Assembly: GCA_002480085.1 (NCBI GenBank)
Contig: DKPJ01000005.1
Span: 1-64,000, forward strand
Reading direction: 5' to 3'
Length of the DNA stretch: 64,000 nt
From: Enterobacteriaceae bacterium UBA7338
GTDB taxonomy: Bacteria; Pseudomonadota; Gammaproteobacteria; Enterobacterales; Enterobacteriaceae
Notes under the pieces: generated by a model
Told to the model about the DNA's origin: nothing
The model's database searches: none
The model's input: only the letters and a program-made list of their open reading frames with translations
Program-made: the position numbers and the translations under genes
Part shown: positions 25,930 to 36,600 of the stretch, piece by piece
Layout: every line of letters starts with the position of its first letter
Numbering within the stretch: the first letter of the stretch is position 1

Positions 25930-27099
25930 CTAGCGCTCACGCAGCGCCTCGTTGACCTTGTTCAGCGGCTTGATCAGGTAGTCCATCACCGATTTTTGCC
26001 CGGTTTTAATCTCTACGTTCGCCACCATACCCGGCAGGATTGGGAAGCGCTGGCCACTCTTGTTTTGCAGCTCGGCACTCTTAGTCCGCACATAGACGCG
26101 GTAGTAGAACTGATCCCGACGTACCTCATCCTGTAGCGTATCCGGCGACACCACCTCCACCTGACCGGTGAGGTTGCCGTAGATCGACGAGTCGTAGGCC
26201 GTAACCTTCACCGTCGCAGGCAGGCCTGGGCGGATGTAGGCGATATCACGCGGGTTAATGCGCGTCTCGACTAAAAGCTGATCCTCCAGCGGGACGATCT
26301 CCATCAGCTTGCCCCCCGGCTGCAGGACGCCGCCGACGGTAGTGACCTGGATATCCTTGACGATGCCGCGCACCGGCGAGAAGAGCGTCGCGCGATCGAC
26401 CTGATCCGCTTTACCGCTCATCGCCTGGATCTGCGCGTCGAGATCGGCGTTGGTTTTCACCTGCTCCTCGCGGGCGCGGACCGCAAACTGGTTGCGCGCC
26501 TCGTCGATTTTGCCCTGTAGCTCGGTTGCCTGGCGCTGGAGGCGGATCACCTCCACCTCGCTTGCCGCTCCCTTGGCCACCAGCGGCTGGGTCATGCGCA
26601 GCTCTGACATCACCAGCTGATACGTTTTTTGCAGGTTGGCCACCGTCTCGTTGAGGTTGCGCCGCCGGGATTCATACAGCTGCCGCTCACGCGCCACCAG
26701 ATCCGGCTCACGCATCGACTCCTCGCTAAAGCGCAGTGGCTCCCCGGTCAGCTCCGAGCGCAGGCGCTCGCTGGAGGCCCGTAGCGCACGTACCCGGGCC
26801 GCCGACTCACCGTAGTTAGATTGAAAACGGGTGGGATCGAGACGGGCCAGCATCTGCCCGCGCTCGACGATATCCCCCTCGCGCACCAGCATTGCGCTGA
26901 CGATACCGCCATCGAGGCTCTCGATCACCTGGGCATGGCTTGACGGCGTGATCTTGCCGGTGCCTACCGTCACCTCATCCAGAATCGCCCACCATGCCCA
27001 CGCCACGAAGATCAGCAGCCCCGCCAACGCCAGCCAGATCACCGACGAGTAGAACCGCCCCTGACGAGCAAGGTCGTCCTGCATACTCAGTTGACTCAT
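25930..27099 (-). CDS. Type I secretion membrane-fusion (HlyD/BapD-like) protein
   Basis: A 389-residue periplasmic adaptor linking the inner-membrane ABC exporter to the TolC-like channel. It has one N-terminal transmembrane helix (about 20-42, SSVIWLALAGLLIFVAWAWW), a lipoyl/barrel-sandwich part (ITPSSHAQVIESLDGGIVSA), a long coiled-coil hairpin (about 100-235) and a C-terminal beta domain (LPATVKVTAYD). Starts 10 bp after the ABC gene and is the last gene of the bapA operon. Family is certain; the bapD name rests on gene order matching Salmonella bapABCD. Confidence 0.9.
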   Translation of the reverse strand: MSQLSMQDDLARQGRFYSSVIWLALAGLLIFVAWAWWAILDEVTVGTGKITPSSHAQVIESLDGGIVSAMLVREGDIVERGQMLARLDPTRFQSNYGESAARVRALRASSERLRSELTGEPLRFSEESMREPDLVARERQLYESRRRNLNETVANLQKTYQLVMSELRMTQPLVAKGAASEVEVIRLQRQATELQGKIDEARNQFAVRAREEQVKTNADLDAQIQAMSGKADQVDRATLFSPVRGIVKDIQVTTVGGVLQPGGKLMEIVPLEDQLLVETRINPRDIAYIRPGLPATVKVTAYDSSIYGNLTGQVEVVSPDTLQDEVRRDQFYYRVYVRTKSAELQNKSGQRFPILPGMVANVEIKTGQKSVMDYLIKPLNKVNEALRER

Positions 27100-27109
27100 A
27101 GCTCGCTCC

Positions 27110-29242
27110 TCAGGCTACCGATGCCACGTTGCTGTTGCGCGCCGCCTGCTGCAGCAGGGTGTCGCGCGGCCCGTCGGCAATCACCTTGCCGTTCTCCATC
27201 ACCACAATCCGGTCCACCAGGTTTAGCAGCGCCGGACGGTGGGTTACCAGCACCAGCGTGCGTCCGGTGAGCCACTGCTGGAGCTGGCGGATCACCCACG
27301 CCTCCAGCTGCTCATCCATTGAGGCCGTAGGTTCGTCGAGCAGAACGATCTGCGGGTTACGCACAACCAGGCGGCTAAGCAGCACCATCTGCCGCTGGCC
27401 GCCGGAGAGGCCGCGCCCGCCCTCGTTGATCAGCCGGTCGAGGCTGGCGGCATCCTGCTGCACCATGCCGATTGCGCCGCTGATGCGCAGGGCCTGGATC
27501 AGCTCCGCCTCGGTGGCGTGCGGATGGCCCAGCATCAGGTTCTGCCGCAGGGTGCCAAAAAAGAGGCGCGAGTCCTGGGAGAGATAGCCCACCTGGCGGC
27601 GAACATCAATGGGGTCAATGTGCGCCATATCGACGCCGTCGATAATCACCTTGCCCTTGCTGGCCTGCGCCTGGCCCGAGAGCAGCTTCAGCAGGGTCGA
27701 TTTACCCGCCCCGGTTTTGCCGAGGATCGCCACGCGCTCGCCGGGCTTGATCTCCAGACCGTCGATCTGCACCGCCTGATCGCCCTTCTCGGGATCGTAG
27801 CTGTACTGCACCTTTTGTGCCTGGTAGTGACCGGCCAGCACCGGGCAGTGGGCCATCTTCTGGTCGGCACTCTTATCCAGCGGCTTCTTGAGCAGATCGT
27901 CGAGACCGCTCATCGCCATTTTGGCGTGCTGCCAGCGGGAGAAGACCATGGTCAGCTGCATCAGCGGCGCGATGGTGCGCGACGAGAGCAGGCTACAGGC
28001 CACCAGCGTACCGGTCGTGATGTTGCCCTCCATAACCAGATAGCAGCCGAAGACCAGCATCCCGGCATAGGTGATCTGCTGAACGGTAGAGGCCCAGCCG
28101 CTTAGCCGTGCGCCCCAGACACGCTGCTTCATGCCGATGTTAGCCCCCACGGCGTGGGTATGCTCCCACTGGCGCTGGAAGTACGGCTCGGCCTGCAGGG
28201 CCTTGATATCTTCGACGCCCTCGATGGACTCCACCAGCACCGCGTTGCGGATGGCACTCTCACGCATCCCCTCTTTCGCCAGCTTCGCCATCGGCCACTG
28301 GACGAGGATCCCAGGGATCACAATCAGCGGAATGGCGATCAGGGGGATGATCACCAGCGGTCCGCCCACCAGCGCCATGATACCGAGAAACAGCAGGACA
28401 AAGGGGATATCCATCGCCGCGCCGACGGTGGTCGAGGTGAGCAGCTCGCGCACCTGATCGATCTCACGCAGCTGGGAGATGAACGAGCCGGTAGATTTAG
28501 GTCGGGCATCGTTCTTGATTGCCATCGCGCGGGCAAAAAAGAGCGAGGAGACGTTGAGATCGATATGCTTCCCCATAATGTCGGAGACATGGGTCCGCGC
28601 CAGGCGGATCATAAACTCCAGCAGGGCGGCGAACAGCACGCCAATAAACAGCACCCACAGGGTGGGGATCGACTGGGCGGGGATCACCCGGTCATAGACC
28701 TGCATCGAGAAGAGGATCCCCGCCAGGGCCAGCACGTTACCCAGCACCGAGGCCAGAGCAATCTCCGAGAGCTTGCGCTTGGCGTGGCGGAAGTGCCGCC
28801 AGAACCAGTGCTCCTCCCAGGGACGGGTAAAGTCGTCGATGCGGGAGTCGCGCCCACGGGCGGCAATACCGAGCATCACCACCTCCGGCTTAACGCGGGT
28901 GAGCAGCGTCTCCAGCGCCTCCTCGCGCACCAGATCGCCCCCCTCGCTGAGCCAGTAGGCCACCAGCCCGTCGGCGTCGATACTCTCCAGCAGCATCAGC
29001 TCGCCGGACTCTAGCTGGACGATGACCGGCAGGTTCTGCGCGTTCCAGCGCATCTTCTCCAGCTCCACCACGCGCACCTGGAGTCCCATCAGGCCGCTTA
29101 ATCTCTCCAGCCGCGCGTTAAGCGGCAGACTCTCAAACCAGCGCATCTGCTGGCGTACGGCAGGCGCGTCCGCCGGCAGGCCAAATCGCCCTGCCGCACG
29201 CACCATGACATTGATCCAGCTCTCGGTATCCGGCTGTTGCAT
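27110..29242 (-). CDS. Type I secretion ABC transporter (LapB/BapC-like)
   Basis: A 710-residue inner-membrane exporter. The N-terminal about 130 residues form a C39-peptidase-like domain with no cysteine at all, so it recognises rather than cleaves the substrate. A six-helix ABC transmembrane domain (about 155-430) follows, then the ATPase domain with Walker A GKTGAGKSTLLKL, signature LSGGQRQM, Walker B IVLLDEPTAS and switch His VLVTHRP. It should drive export of the giant adhesin encoded upstream. Starts 23 bp after the TolC-like gene. Confidence 0.92.
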   Translation of the reverse strand: MQQPDTESWINVMVRAAGRFGLPADAPAVRQQMRWFESLPLNARLERLSGLMGLQVRVVELEKMRWNAQNLPVIVQLESGELMLLESIDADGLVAYWLSEGGDLVREEALETLLTRVKPEVVMLGIAARGRDSRIDDFTRPWEEHWFWRHFRHAKRKLSEIALASVLGNVLALAGILFSMQVYDRVIPAQSIPTLWVLFIGVLFAALLEFMIRLARTHVSDIMGKHIDLNVSSLFFARAMAIKNDARPKSTGSFISQLREIDQVRELLTSTTVGAAMDIPFVLLFLGIMALVGGPLVIIPLIAIPLIVIPGILVQWPMAKLAKEGMRESAIRNAVLVESIEGVEDIKALQAEPYFQRQWEHTHAVGANIGMKQRVWGARLSGWASTVQQITYAGMLVFGCYLVMEGNITTGTLVACSLLSSRTIAPLMQLTMVFSRWQHAKMAMSGLDDLLKKPLDKSADQKMAHCPVLAGHYQAQKVQYSYDPEKGDQAVQIDGLEIKPGERVAILGKTGAGKSTLLKLLSGQAQASKGKVIIDGVDMAHIDPIDVRRQVGYLSQDSRLFFGTLRQNLMLGHPHATEAELIQALRISGAIGMVQQDAASLDRLINEGGRGLSGGQRQMVLLSRLVVRNPQIVLLDEPTASMDEQLEAWVIRQLQQWLTGRTLVLVTHRPALLNLVDRIVVMENGKVIADGPRDTLLQQAARNSNVASVA

Positions 29243-29265
29243 AACTACTCCTTGGCCGTTAGCGC

Positions 29266-30609
29266 TTAAAGTGATGGCAGGGTATCGCCGATGGTGCGGC
29301 TACGCTCAATGCCTAACATATCCAATAGATTATCTGCGGCGGCCGCATAGCGTACCGCGGCGTCCCAGGCGTCGTAGCGGGCGGTAATCGACGCGGTATC
29401 GGCCTGAAACACATCCTGCTCAATGCTGAGCAGATCGTTAAGGCTGCGTTTGCTCAGGCGATACTCATCGCGATAGACCCCGCGGGCGCGATCGGCACTC
29501 AGATACTGGGCGTCCCCTGCCCGCTGACGCTGCTGCGCCCCGGTGAGGTCGGCCCACGCGGTAGCGGCGCGCTGGTTAATCTCCAGCTTGCTGGCCTCTA
29601 CCTGCGCCCGGGCGCTGGCCCTGTCCCCTTCGGCAGCATCAACGCGGGCGCCCACGGCCCCGCCCTGGTAGATAGGAGCATCCACCACCAGCTGCACCTG
29701 GTCATCCCAGTAGCTGTCGTCATCGTTCTGGTAGCGCGTCCTGCCCGCCTGCACCGAGACCGTCGGCCAGTGCTGGGCCTGGGCCTGACGAATGCGATCG
29801 TCCGCCGCCAGCTGTCTCGCCTGGGCGCTGCGCACCGCATTGCTGCGTTCGTAGGGGAGCGAGTTAAGGGTGATTTTCTGCTTCATCAGATCTTCAGGGA
29901 GATCGGGGAGCGTGTCCGACATCACGCCGGTGAGCACGCTCAGCGCCGCCTGGGCGGAGCGGGTCTGCGCCTCGTACTGGGCGAGGGAGGCGTTCAGCCC
30001 GGCAATGCGGGTCTGCGCCTGCAACACGTCAGACTGAGAGCTTAATCCCGCCTCGGCACGCAGGTCCGCCATCTCCTGCACGCTCTGCAATGAGACGATA
30101 TTTTTGCGCGCCGCCTCGGCCAGCGCCTGGTAGCGCTTAACCTGAAGGTAGGTTTGCAGCGTCTCCATCCCTACCTCGTTGAGGGAGTTATAGAGATCGT
30201 AGCGGTAGGCGTCGGAGAGGTTATGTTGCTCATCGATGCTGCCGCCGGTTTTGCCAAAGTCGTAGATCAGCTGCTTGAGGCTGACGCCGCCGGAGCCGTT
30301 ATTATTGAGGGAGCCTGCCGAGTCGTTGCGGTGCGAACGCCCAACGTTACCCTGCAGGGATATCTGTGGAAACCAGGCGCTCTCCGCCTCGTCGAGGTTG
30401 GCCTTTCCTACATGGATCTGCGCCGCCGCCTGGGCAATTTTGGGGTTGCGGGCGAAGGCACGTAAAATCGCTTCTTTGATTGTCAGCTGCGCCTGGAGCT
30501 GCTCTCCGGGTGCGGCCTGCCAGTTAAACTGCTCTTCTCCATATGCTGAGGTCATCACGCTCGCTCCGAGCGCGGCCAGCAAAACTACATATAATGCCTT
30601 TGCTTTCAT
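29266..30609 (-). CDS. TolC-family outer-membrane channel for the adhesin T1SS (BapB/LapE-like)
   Basis: A 447-residue outer-membrane efflux protein with a signal peptide (about 1-24, ending TSAYGEE) and two OEP repeats of long helices. Motifs such as NPKIAQAAAQIHVGKANLDEA and the duplicated helical hairpins are typical. Separate from the housekeeping TolC, it is probably dedicated to the neighbouring ABC and HlyD proteins. Confidence 0.9.
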   Translation of the reverse strand: MKAKALYVVLLAALGASVMTSAYGEEQFNWQAAPGEQLQAQLTIKEAILRAFARNPKIAQAAAQIHVGKANLDEAESAWFPQISLQGNVGRSHRNDSAGSLNNNGSGGVSLKQLIYDFGKTGGSIDEQHNLSDAYRYDLYNSLNEVGMETLQTYLQVKRYQALAEAARKNIVSLQSVQEMADLRAEAGLSSQSDVLQAQTRIAGLNASLAQYEAQTRSAQAALSVLTGVMSDTLPDLPEDLMKQKITLNSLPYERSNAVRSAQARQLAADDRIRQAQAQHWPTVSVQAGRTRYQNDDDSYWDDQVQLVVDAPIYQGGAVGARVDAAEGDRASARAQVEASKLEINQRAATAWADLTGAQQRQRAGDAQYLSADRARGVYRDEYRLSKRSLNDLLSIEQDVFQADTASITARYDAWDAAVRYAAAADNLLDMLGIERSRTIGDTLPSL

Positions 30610-30649
30610 CTATCCACCCTGACTGTCCCTGGTGATATTTTTATAATCT

Positions 30650-30675
30650 TTTATGCCTCATCCCTGAGGCATAAA
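30650..30675 (-). terminator. Intercistronic hairpin between bapA and its secretion genes
   Basis: A perfect 11-bp inverted repeat TTTATGCCTCA / TGAGGCATAAA (30650-30660, 30665-30675) with a four-base loop lies in the 80-bp gap after the adhesin stop. No long T-run follows, so it may be a leaky terminator or 3' stabiliser that lowers expression of the secretion genes relative to the adhesin. Confidence 0.6.
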
Positions 30676-30689
30676 TGACAGGGATAACG

Positions 30690-33600
30690 CTATACCATAT
30701 TGACGTGCAGCCCTTGCTGGACCAGCACATCGCCTAACGTCGTGTTTTGTGCACTGTTGTGGTAGACATCGAACTGCATCCCGTCCACTTCGCGCTGTCC
30801 GCTGATGGCCCAGATGTCGTTCGCCCCATGCACCAGGTTCACCTGGTCGCCGTTGCTGCCTTTAATCACCAGATCGTCTTCCGGCTTATCGGTCACCGTC
30901 AGCGCTTCGTTCAGATCGAGCGTCAGGCTGTTAGTACCCGATTTACCGAGGTCGATGATCTCGATGTTGTGAACACGGCTCGCAGCATCAATAAGGTTAA
31001 GGATCATATTGACGCCATCCAGCACCAGGGTATCGGTGCCCGCCCCGCCGTTGATATCCGTAAAGCCCAGCGTCGAGAGATGGATGGTGTCGCTACCCTC
31101 GCTACCCTGCACGCTCTCACCGCTCTCCTGCGTCCCGTCGGCCAACGTGATGCTCAAACCGCCAATGGTGAAGGCATCGTCAGCCGTTGCGCTCTGGGCG
31201 CTGGCGTCAGTGGTGCTCTCATCACTGCTGGTCGCCGCAACACGATTCACGGCGGCAGGTGCGGTGCTGTTCTCCTCCGTGGTCTGCTGGGTAGCATCGC
31301 TGCTCTCTATCGCGCTTGCCGACAGCAGCGAGAAGCTGGTGGCTTCTGCTGCAAGGGTTTGCGTTCCAGCTGGCGGCGTGGTGGTGGGGTTGCTGCCGTT
31401 GAGACCAACGTTCAGATACCCTACGTTCCCTGCTGCATCTGCGGCGTAGAGATTAAGGACGGTGCTCAGCGACAAAATCTTCGCTAAATCAAGCCCTACA
31501 TCTAGCGTAGTTGACCATCGGCCATCTGCACCGGTTATTGCTGTCGCGGTCGCCAAATTCAACAGGTTAAGGTGCACCAACGCCCCCTGACCGAGGTTAG
31601 CAGAGGTCCCGCTGATGGTCAGCTTCGCGGAGCCAAGCAGGCCGGTGAGTACGCCCCCGATGACGCTCAGCAGGTTGGTAACCGGGTTGATCGCCAGCGT
31701 CGGCTGGGTCAGCTTGACGCTGACGTCCGCCTCGGTTGCCGTGGTGTTACCCACCCGGTCGGTAACCGCTACGCCCACCTTCAGCGCCCCGGTGGCGAGA
31801 TTTTGCAGCACCGAGTTGCTGACCGTGGCCGTCCAGTTGCCTGCGGCATCAACGAGGGCGTTGATCGGTGTACCGCCGAGAGTCACAACGACCGATGCTC
31901 CCGCAGGCACGCCGCCAATTTTACCGCCGATAACCTGGCCGGATGCCGCCTCATTAATGTTGAGGTAGCCATCGTTGCCGAACAGCGAGGTCAGCGAGAT
32001 GGTCGGCAGGTTGTGGGTGATCACATCCAGCAGCGAGGTCGCGGTGGCGCTCTTGCCTGCCGGGTTGACCAGGCTGGCGTTCACCGTCAGCGTCCCGTCC
32101 AGCAGCGACGCAAGGTCGGTTTTCGGTACTGAGACAGACCAGTTGCCATTCGCCGCCACCGTTGACTGGTAGGTTTTACCGCCAAGGGAGACGTTGATCA
32201 GCGAGCCGGCTGCATTAGTACTGGTACCGGTAATCACCTGGGCGCTGAGGATCTCCGCCGCGCTCAGGCCGTTATTGCCAAACAGGGTGTTGATCAGCAG
32301 CGACGGTGCCTGCTGGATAGCGACCGTCAGATCCTGCGCGGTAGAGGCAACGTTGCCCGCCACGTCACGGGCGGTGGCGGTGACCTGCAGCAGGCCGTCC
32401 GCCAGCCCTTGCAGGGAGAGCGTCGGCACCGGCAGCTGCCAGGTACCGTTCGCCCCTACGGTGGTGGTCAGGCTCAACGGACCGATATTGACGTCAACGA
32501 CCGTGCCTACGGCCAGGTTAGTACTGGTCCCCGACAGCAGCGGCGTGGAGAGCAGATCGCCCAGATCCAGGGTGCCGTTACCAAACAGCGGATTCAGGCC
32601 CAGCGTCGGCAGATTCTGCACGATGGCATTCACCACCTGGTTGCCGGTGACGACGTTACCCACGGTATCCACCACGCTGGCGGTGACGTTGAGTGCGCCG
32701 TTAACTACGCTGCCCGCTAATGCACCCGCGGGTACCGTCACTGACCAGACGCCGTCAACCACGTTGCCGACAAAGGTCTGGCCCGCCATGCTCAGGTTAA
32801 CAACGCCGGAGGCGAGACCCACCGCCGTACCGCTGATGGTCTGCGCTACGTCAAGGTCGGCAAGGTTGATGTAGCCATCGTTACCAAACAGCGTGTTGAT
32901 CGCTACCGTCGGCAGGTTAGCCAGGCCCACCCGCACCTCCACCGGGGCGGCGATCTGCGCGGTATTGCCGTCCGGGGTGACAATGGTCACCTGCGGCTGG
33001 AAGGCACCGTCCAGCAGGCCGGTCAGATCGGACGGCGCCAGATTGATAGAGAACGCGCCACCCGCATCCACTGCGCCAAGGAAGGTTTTACCTGCCACCT
33101 GCACTTCAACGCGGGAGCCTACCGGGGCGTTGCCCACGACGCCGCTGATGGTCTGGTTCAACAGCGAGTCGGCCACATTGAGCACGTTGTCGGTAAATAC
33201 CGCCAGGCTATTGAGCACCGGTGCAACCAGATCCACCTTGATTAGCGCGGTCTGGCTCGCCGGGTTGCCGTACTGGTCGAGGGCGCTGATGGTAATCGGT
33301 ACGTCTCCTGACCCGATCCCCTGCAGCAGAGCCTGAACCGCTGCCGGCAGGTTTACGGCCCAGCGGCCGTTGCCGTCAACGTTGGTAGTAAAGGCCTCGG
33401 CATCCCCGATCTGAATAGTCAGCTGTTGTCCGGCCAGGCGGGTTGAGGTACCGCTCAGGGCTGCGCCCAGCAGCTCAGGGATACTCAGCACGCCATCTTC
33501 AAACAGCGGATCGAGTCCGATAGTCGGCAGCGCGCGGGCAACGTTAAAGCTGGCGCTGGTGTTGACCACGTTGCCAAAGGCATCGGTGATAGCCAGACCT

Positions 33601-36600
33601 ACGCTCGCCTGTCCATCCGGCAGGGTGTTAAGCAGGGTATCCGGTAGCACCGCTGACCAGGCACCAGTGACGGTATCGACCACCGCATTGATAGCTTGTC
33701 CACCGAAGTTGACTACCATTTCCGTGACGTTTGCTGCGTTGTTGAGCGTCCCGCTCAGGGTCTGGGCAACGCCGCTCTCCACGCTGTTGAGCACGTTGTC
33801 CGCCGTCATCAGGATGTCACCCACCACCGGCAGGTCAGTCAGCGCCAGACCGACATCGACAATCTCCTGACGGGTGTTGCCGTTGGCATCGATAACGTCA
33901 AACTGCAGCGCCAGGGTGTCGGTGAGCAGTCCCTGCCACAGGGTCGGCGGCAGGTTGACCGAGAAGCGACCGTCCGGCCCCACCAGCAGATCGTTGATGG
34001 TAACGTCCGTACCCACCAGCGTCAGGTTGACCCGCGCCCCACGGTAGTCGCCGCTGACCTGCCCCGTCAGGGTCTGGGTAACCAGCGACTCGGCGACGTT
34101 CAGAATACCATCGCCGAAGAAGAGCGAGTCAAAGAGCACGCCCAGGGTTGGGTTGAGCGCCACGTTCAGCGCGACAGTATTGGTGGAGACGTTACCTGCG
34201 CTGTCCCGTGAAGCGATGCTGATCACCTGCGCGCCGTCGGTCAGGGTTGTCAGATCGATATTCGGGAAGTCATAGCGCCAGTTCCCCTGCTCATCGACCT
34301 GCCCGGTCCAGCTGATAGGCCCAAGCTGAATGGTCACCTCGTTGCCCGGATCGCCGGTTCCCTGCAATAGCAGACCCGACGCCGCGCTAACGGTGTTGAG
34401 CACCGCAGGCACACCCAGCGCATCAACGTAGAGCAGCGGCGCGCTGGCATCGACCGTTATTGGCTGGGTGGTGCTTTGCGGGTTGCCTGCCGCATCGGTA
34501 ATCGAGGCGGTCAGCGGATAGGTACCGTCAGCCAGTCCGGCAATGTCGCTCTGCGGAACGGTTACCGCCCATTCGCCCTGAGGATTGACCGTTGCATAGT
34601 AGGTTTTACCGTTGAGGATCACCTGCACATCACGGCCCGGCTCGCTGGCGGTCCCGCTGATGGTCTGGCTCAGCCCCTTCTCATCAATATTGACGACGTT
34701 GTCACCGGCAAAGGCATTCAACGTGATGGTTGGCGCAAGGGTATCGACGACAAACGCCTGTCCCGAGGTAAACTCAGGTGCGTTAAGGCTGGCTACGCCC
34801 AGCGTATGCGGCCCGTCGCCCAATAGCTCACGCGGTACGTTAAAGGTCCAGCTACCGTCAGGCCCAATGGTCGTATTGCCAATAACGTTGCCATCAAGGA
34901 ATACGTTAATCGGGCCGGTAACGTTAACGGCACGGCCGCTAATCGGCAGGGTATCGTTAGCAAACTCGCTAGCGTTAACAATGTTATCGCCCGCAATCAC
35001 GTCCAGCGCCAGGAAAGCCTCTGGCGGCGTCAGATCTACCGTCAGCGTCCCACCGTCAATGGTTACGACGTTGTCCGCGCGATCCGTTGCCTGAACGGTG
35101 ATGGTACCTGCCGTTAATCCCACCATATCCGCAGGCGTGAGCTGCAGCGTCCAGCTACCGTCCGCCTGAATGGTGGTGTTAAAGCTGCGCCCGTCAGGGA
35201 AGGTAACCAGTAATGGCGACCCGGCTTCCAGGTTGGTTGAGGTGCCGCCAATGGTCTGTACCGTCTGGCTCTCGGCATAATCCAATACGCCGTCGCCCGC
35301 AAACGGCGTCGTGACTGCCAGCGTCGGCGCATCGATCAGGATAATCACCGGTGCGCTGGCGCTATTCGCGTTGCCCGCCCCGTCTGTCACCGTAACCTGC
35401 ACGGTTTGATCTCCGCGCGCGACCCCCTCCCAGTCAGCATCGCTCAGCGTCAGGGACCAGGTGGTGCCGTTCACCGGAACGTTAGTAAAGAGCTTGCCGC
35501 CCACCGTGACGTCAACGCGGCTTCCTACCGGGTAGGGAGTGGTAAAACTACCGGCGATGGTATTCGTACCGCTCGCCTCATCAACGTTGACCACGTTATC
35601 GCCAAACAGCGGTGTGGTAAGGGTGACGTTCGGCGGGGTCAGCGCCACCTGATACGTTACCGGGGCAGTAGCACTGTTGCCGAACTGATCCTCCGCATAG
35701 ATCACCAGCGTGTGCGGACCCTGGGCCAGCGACTGCAGCGAGCCTGCCGGCAGGTTAATCGTCCAGGTACCGTCCTCCAGTACGGTAGCGGTATACGGCG
35801 TGCCGTTAACGTCCACGCGGATAGTCACATACTGGTTAGGCCCGATCACCTGGGTGGAGCCGGTGATCTGCGCCGCGCCCGCCGCTTCGTTGATGTTAAG
35901 AATGTTGTCGCCAAACAGATTGTTAACAGTCGGCGCAGGCAGCGAGGTACGCACCTGGAAACTGCCCGCATCGGTATCGGTATTCCCCGCGCGGTCGCTG
36001 ACGGTAACCTCAAAGGTTGGCGTGGTGTTATTTGCCAGATCTTGCAGATCGTCGGCTGGCAGGGTGACGATCCAGTCGCCGTTCGCCTGCACCGTCCCGG
36101 TATAGGTCTGCCCGGTGCTTAACTCCACGCTGACGGTCTGCCCTGGCCCGCTCACCCCGGTATTGCCGCGCAGCAGCTGATCGCTTTGCGACTCGGTAAA
36201 GTTCAGGGTGCCATCGCCAAACGGCGTGACAAACTGCGCCTGCGGCAGCGTATCGACAATCGCCTCAAAGCTGCCCTGACCGGTGATCTGGTTTCCGGCA
36301 ACGTCGGTGACGGTAATATTGACGCTCAGCACGCCATCCGGCAGCGCCTGCAGCTGCGCGGCGGTCAGCGGCAGCGTCCAGGTTGCCCCCTCTACCGTCG
36401 CGGCGATGGCCGGTCCACTGTTAATGCTCACCAGCACGCTGCCCACCTGGCCTGCCGGCACGCCCGTTGATCCGGTCAGCGCGGAATCAGCCAGCGTTTC
36501 GGCGGCACTCAGGTAGCCATCCGTGAAGGCAGTAGCCAGCGTCGGCGGCGTCAGCGCATCGGTACGGACGATAAACGCCTGCTCCGGCGACGTGGAGACG

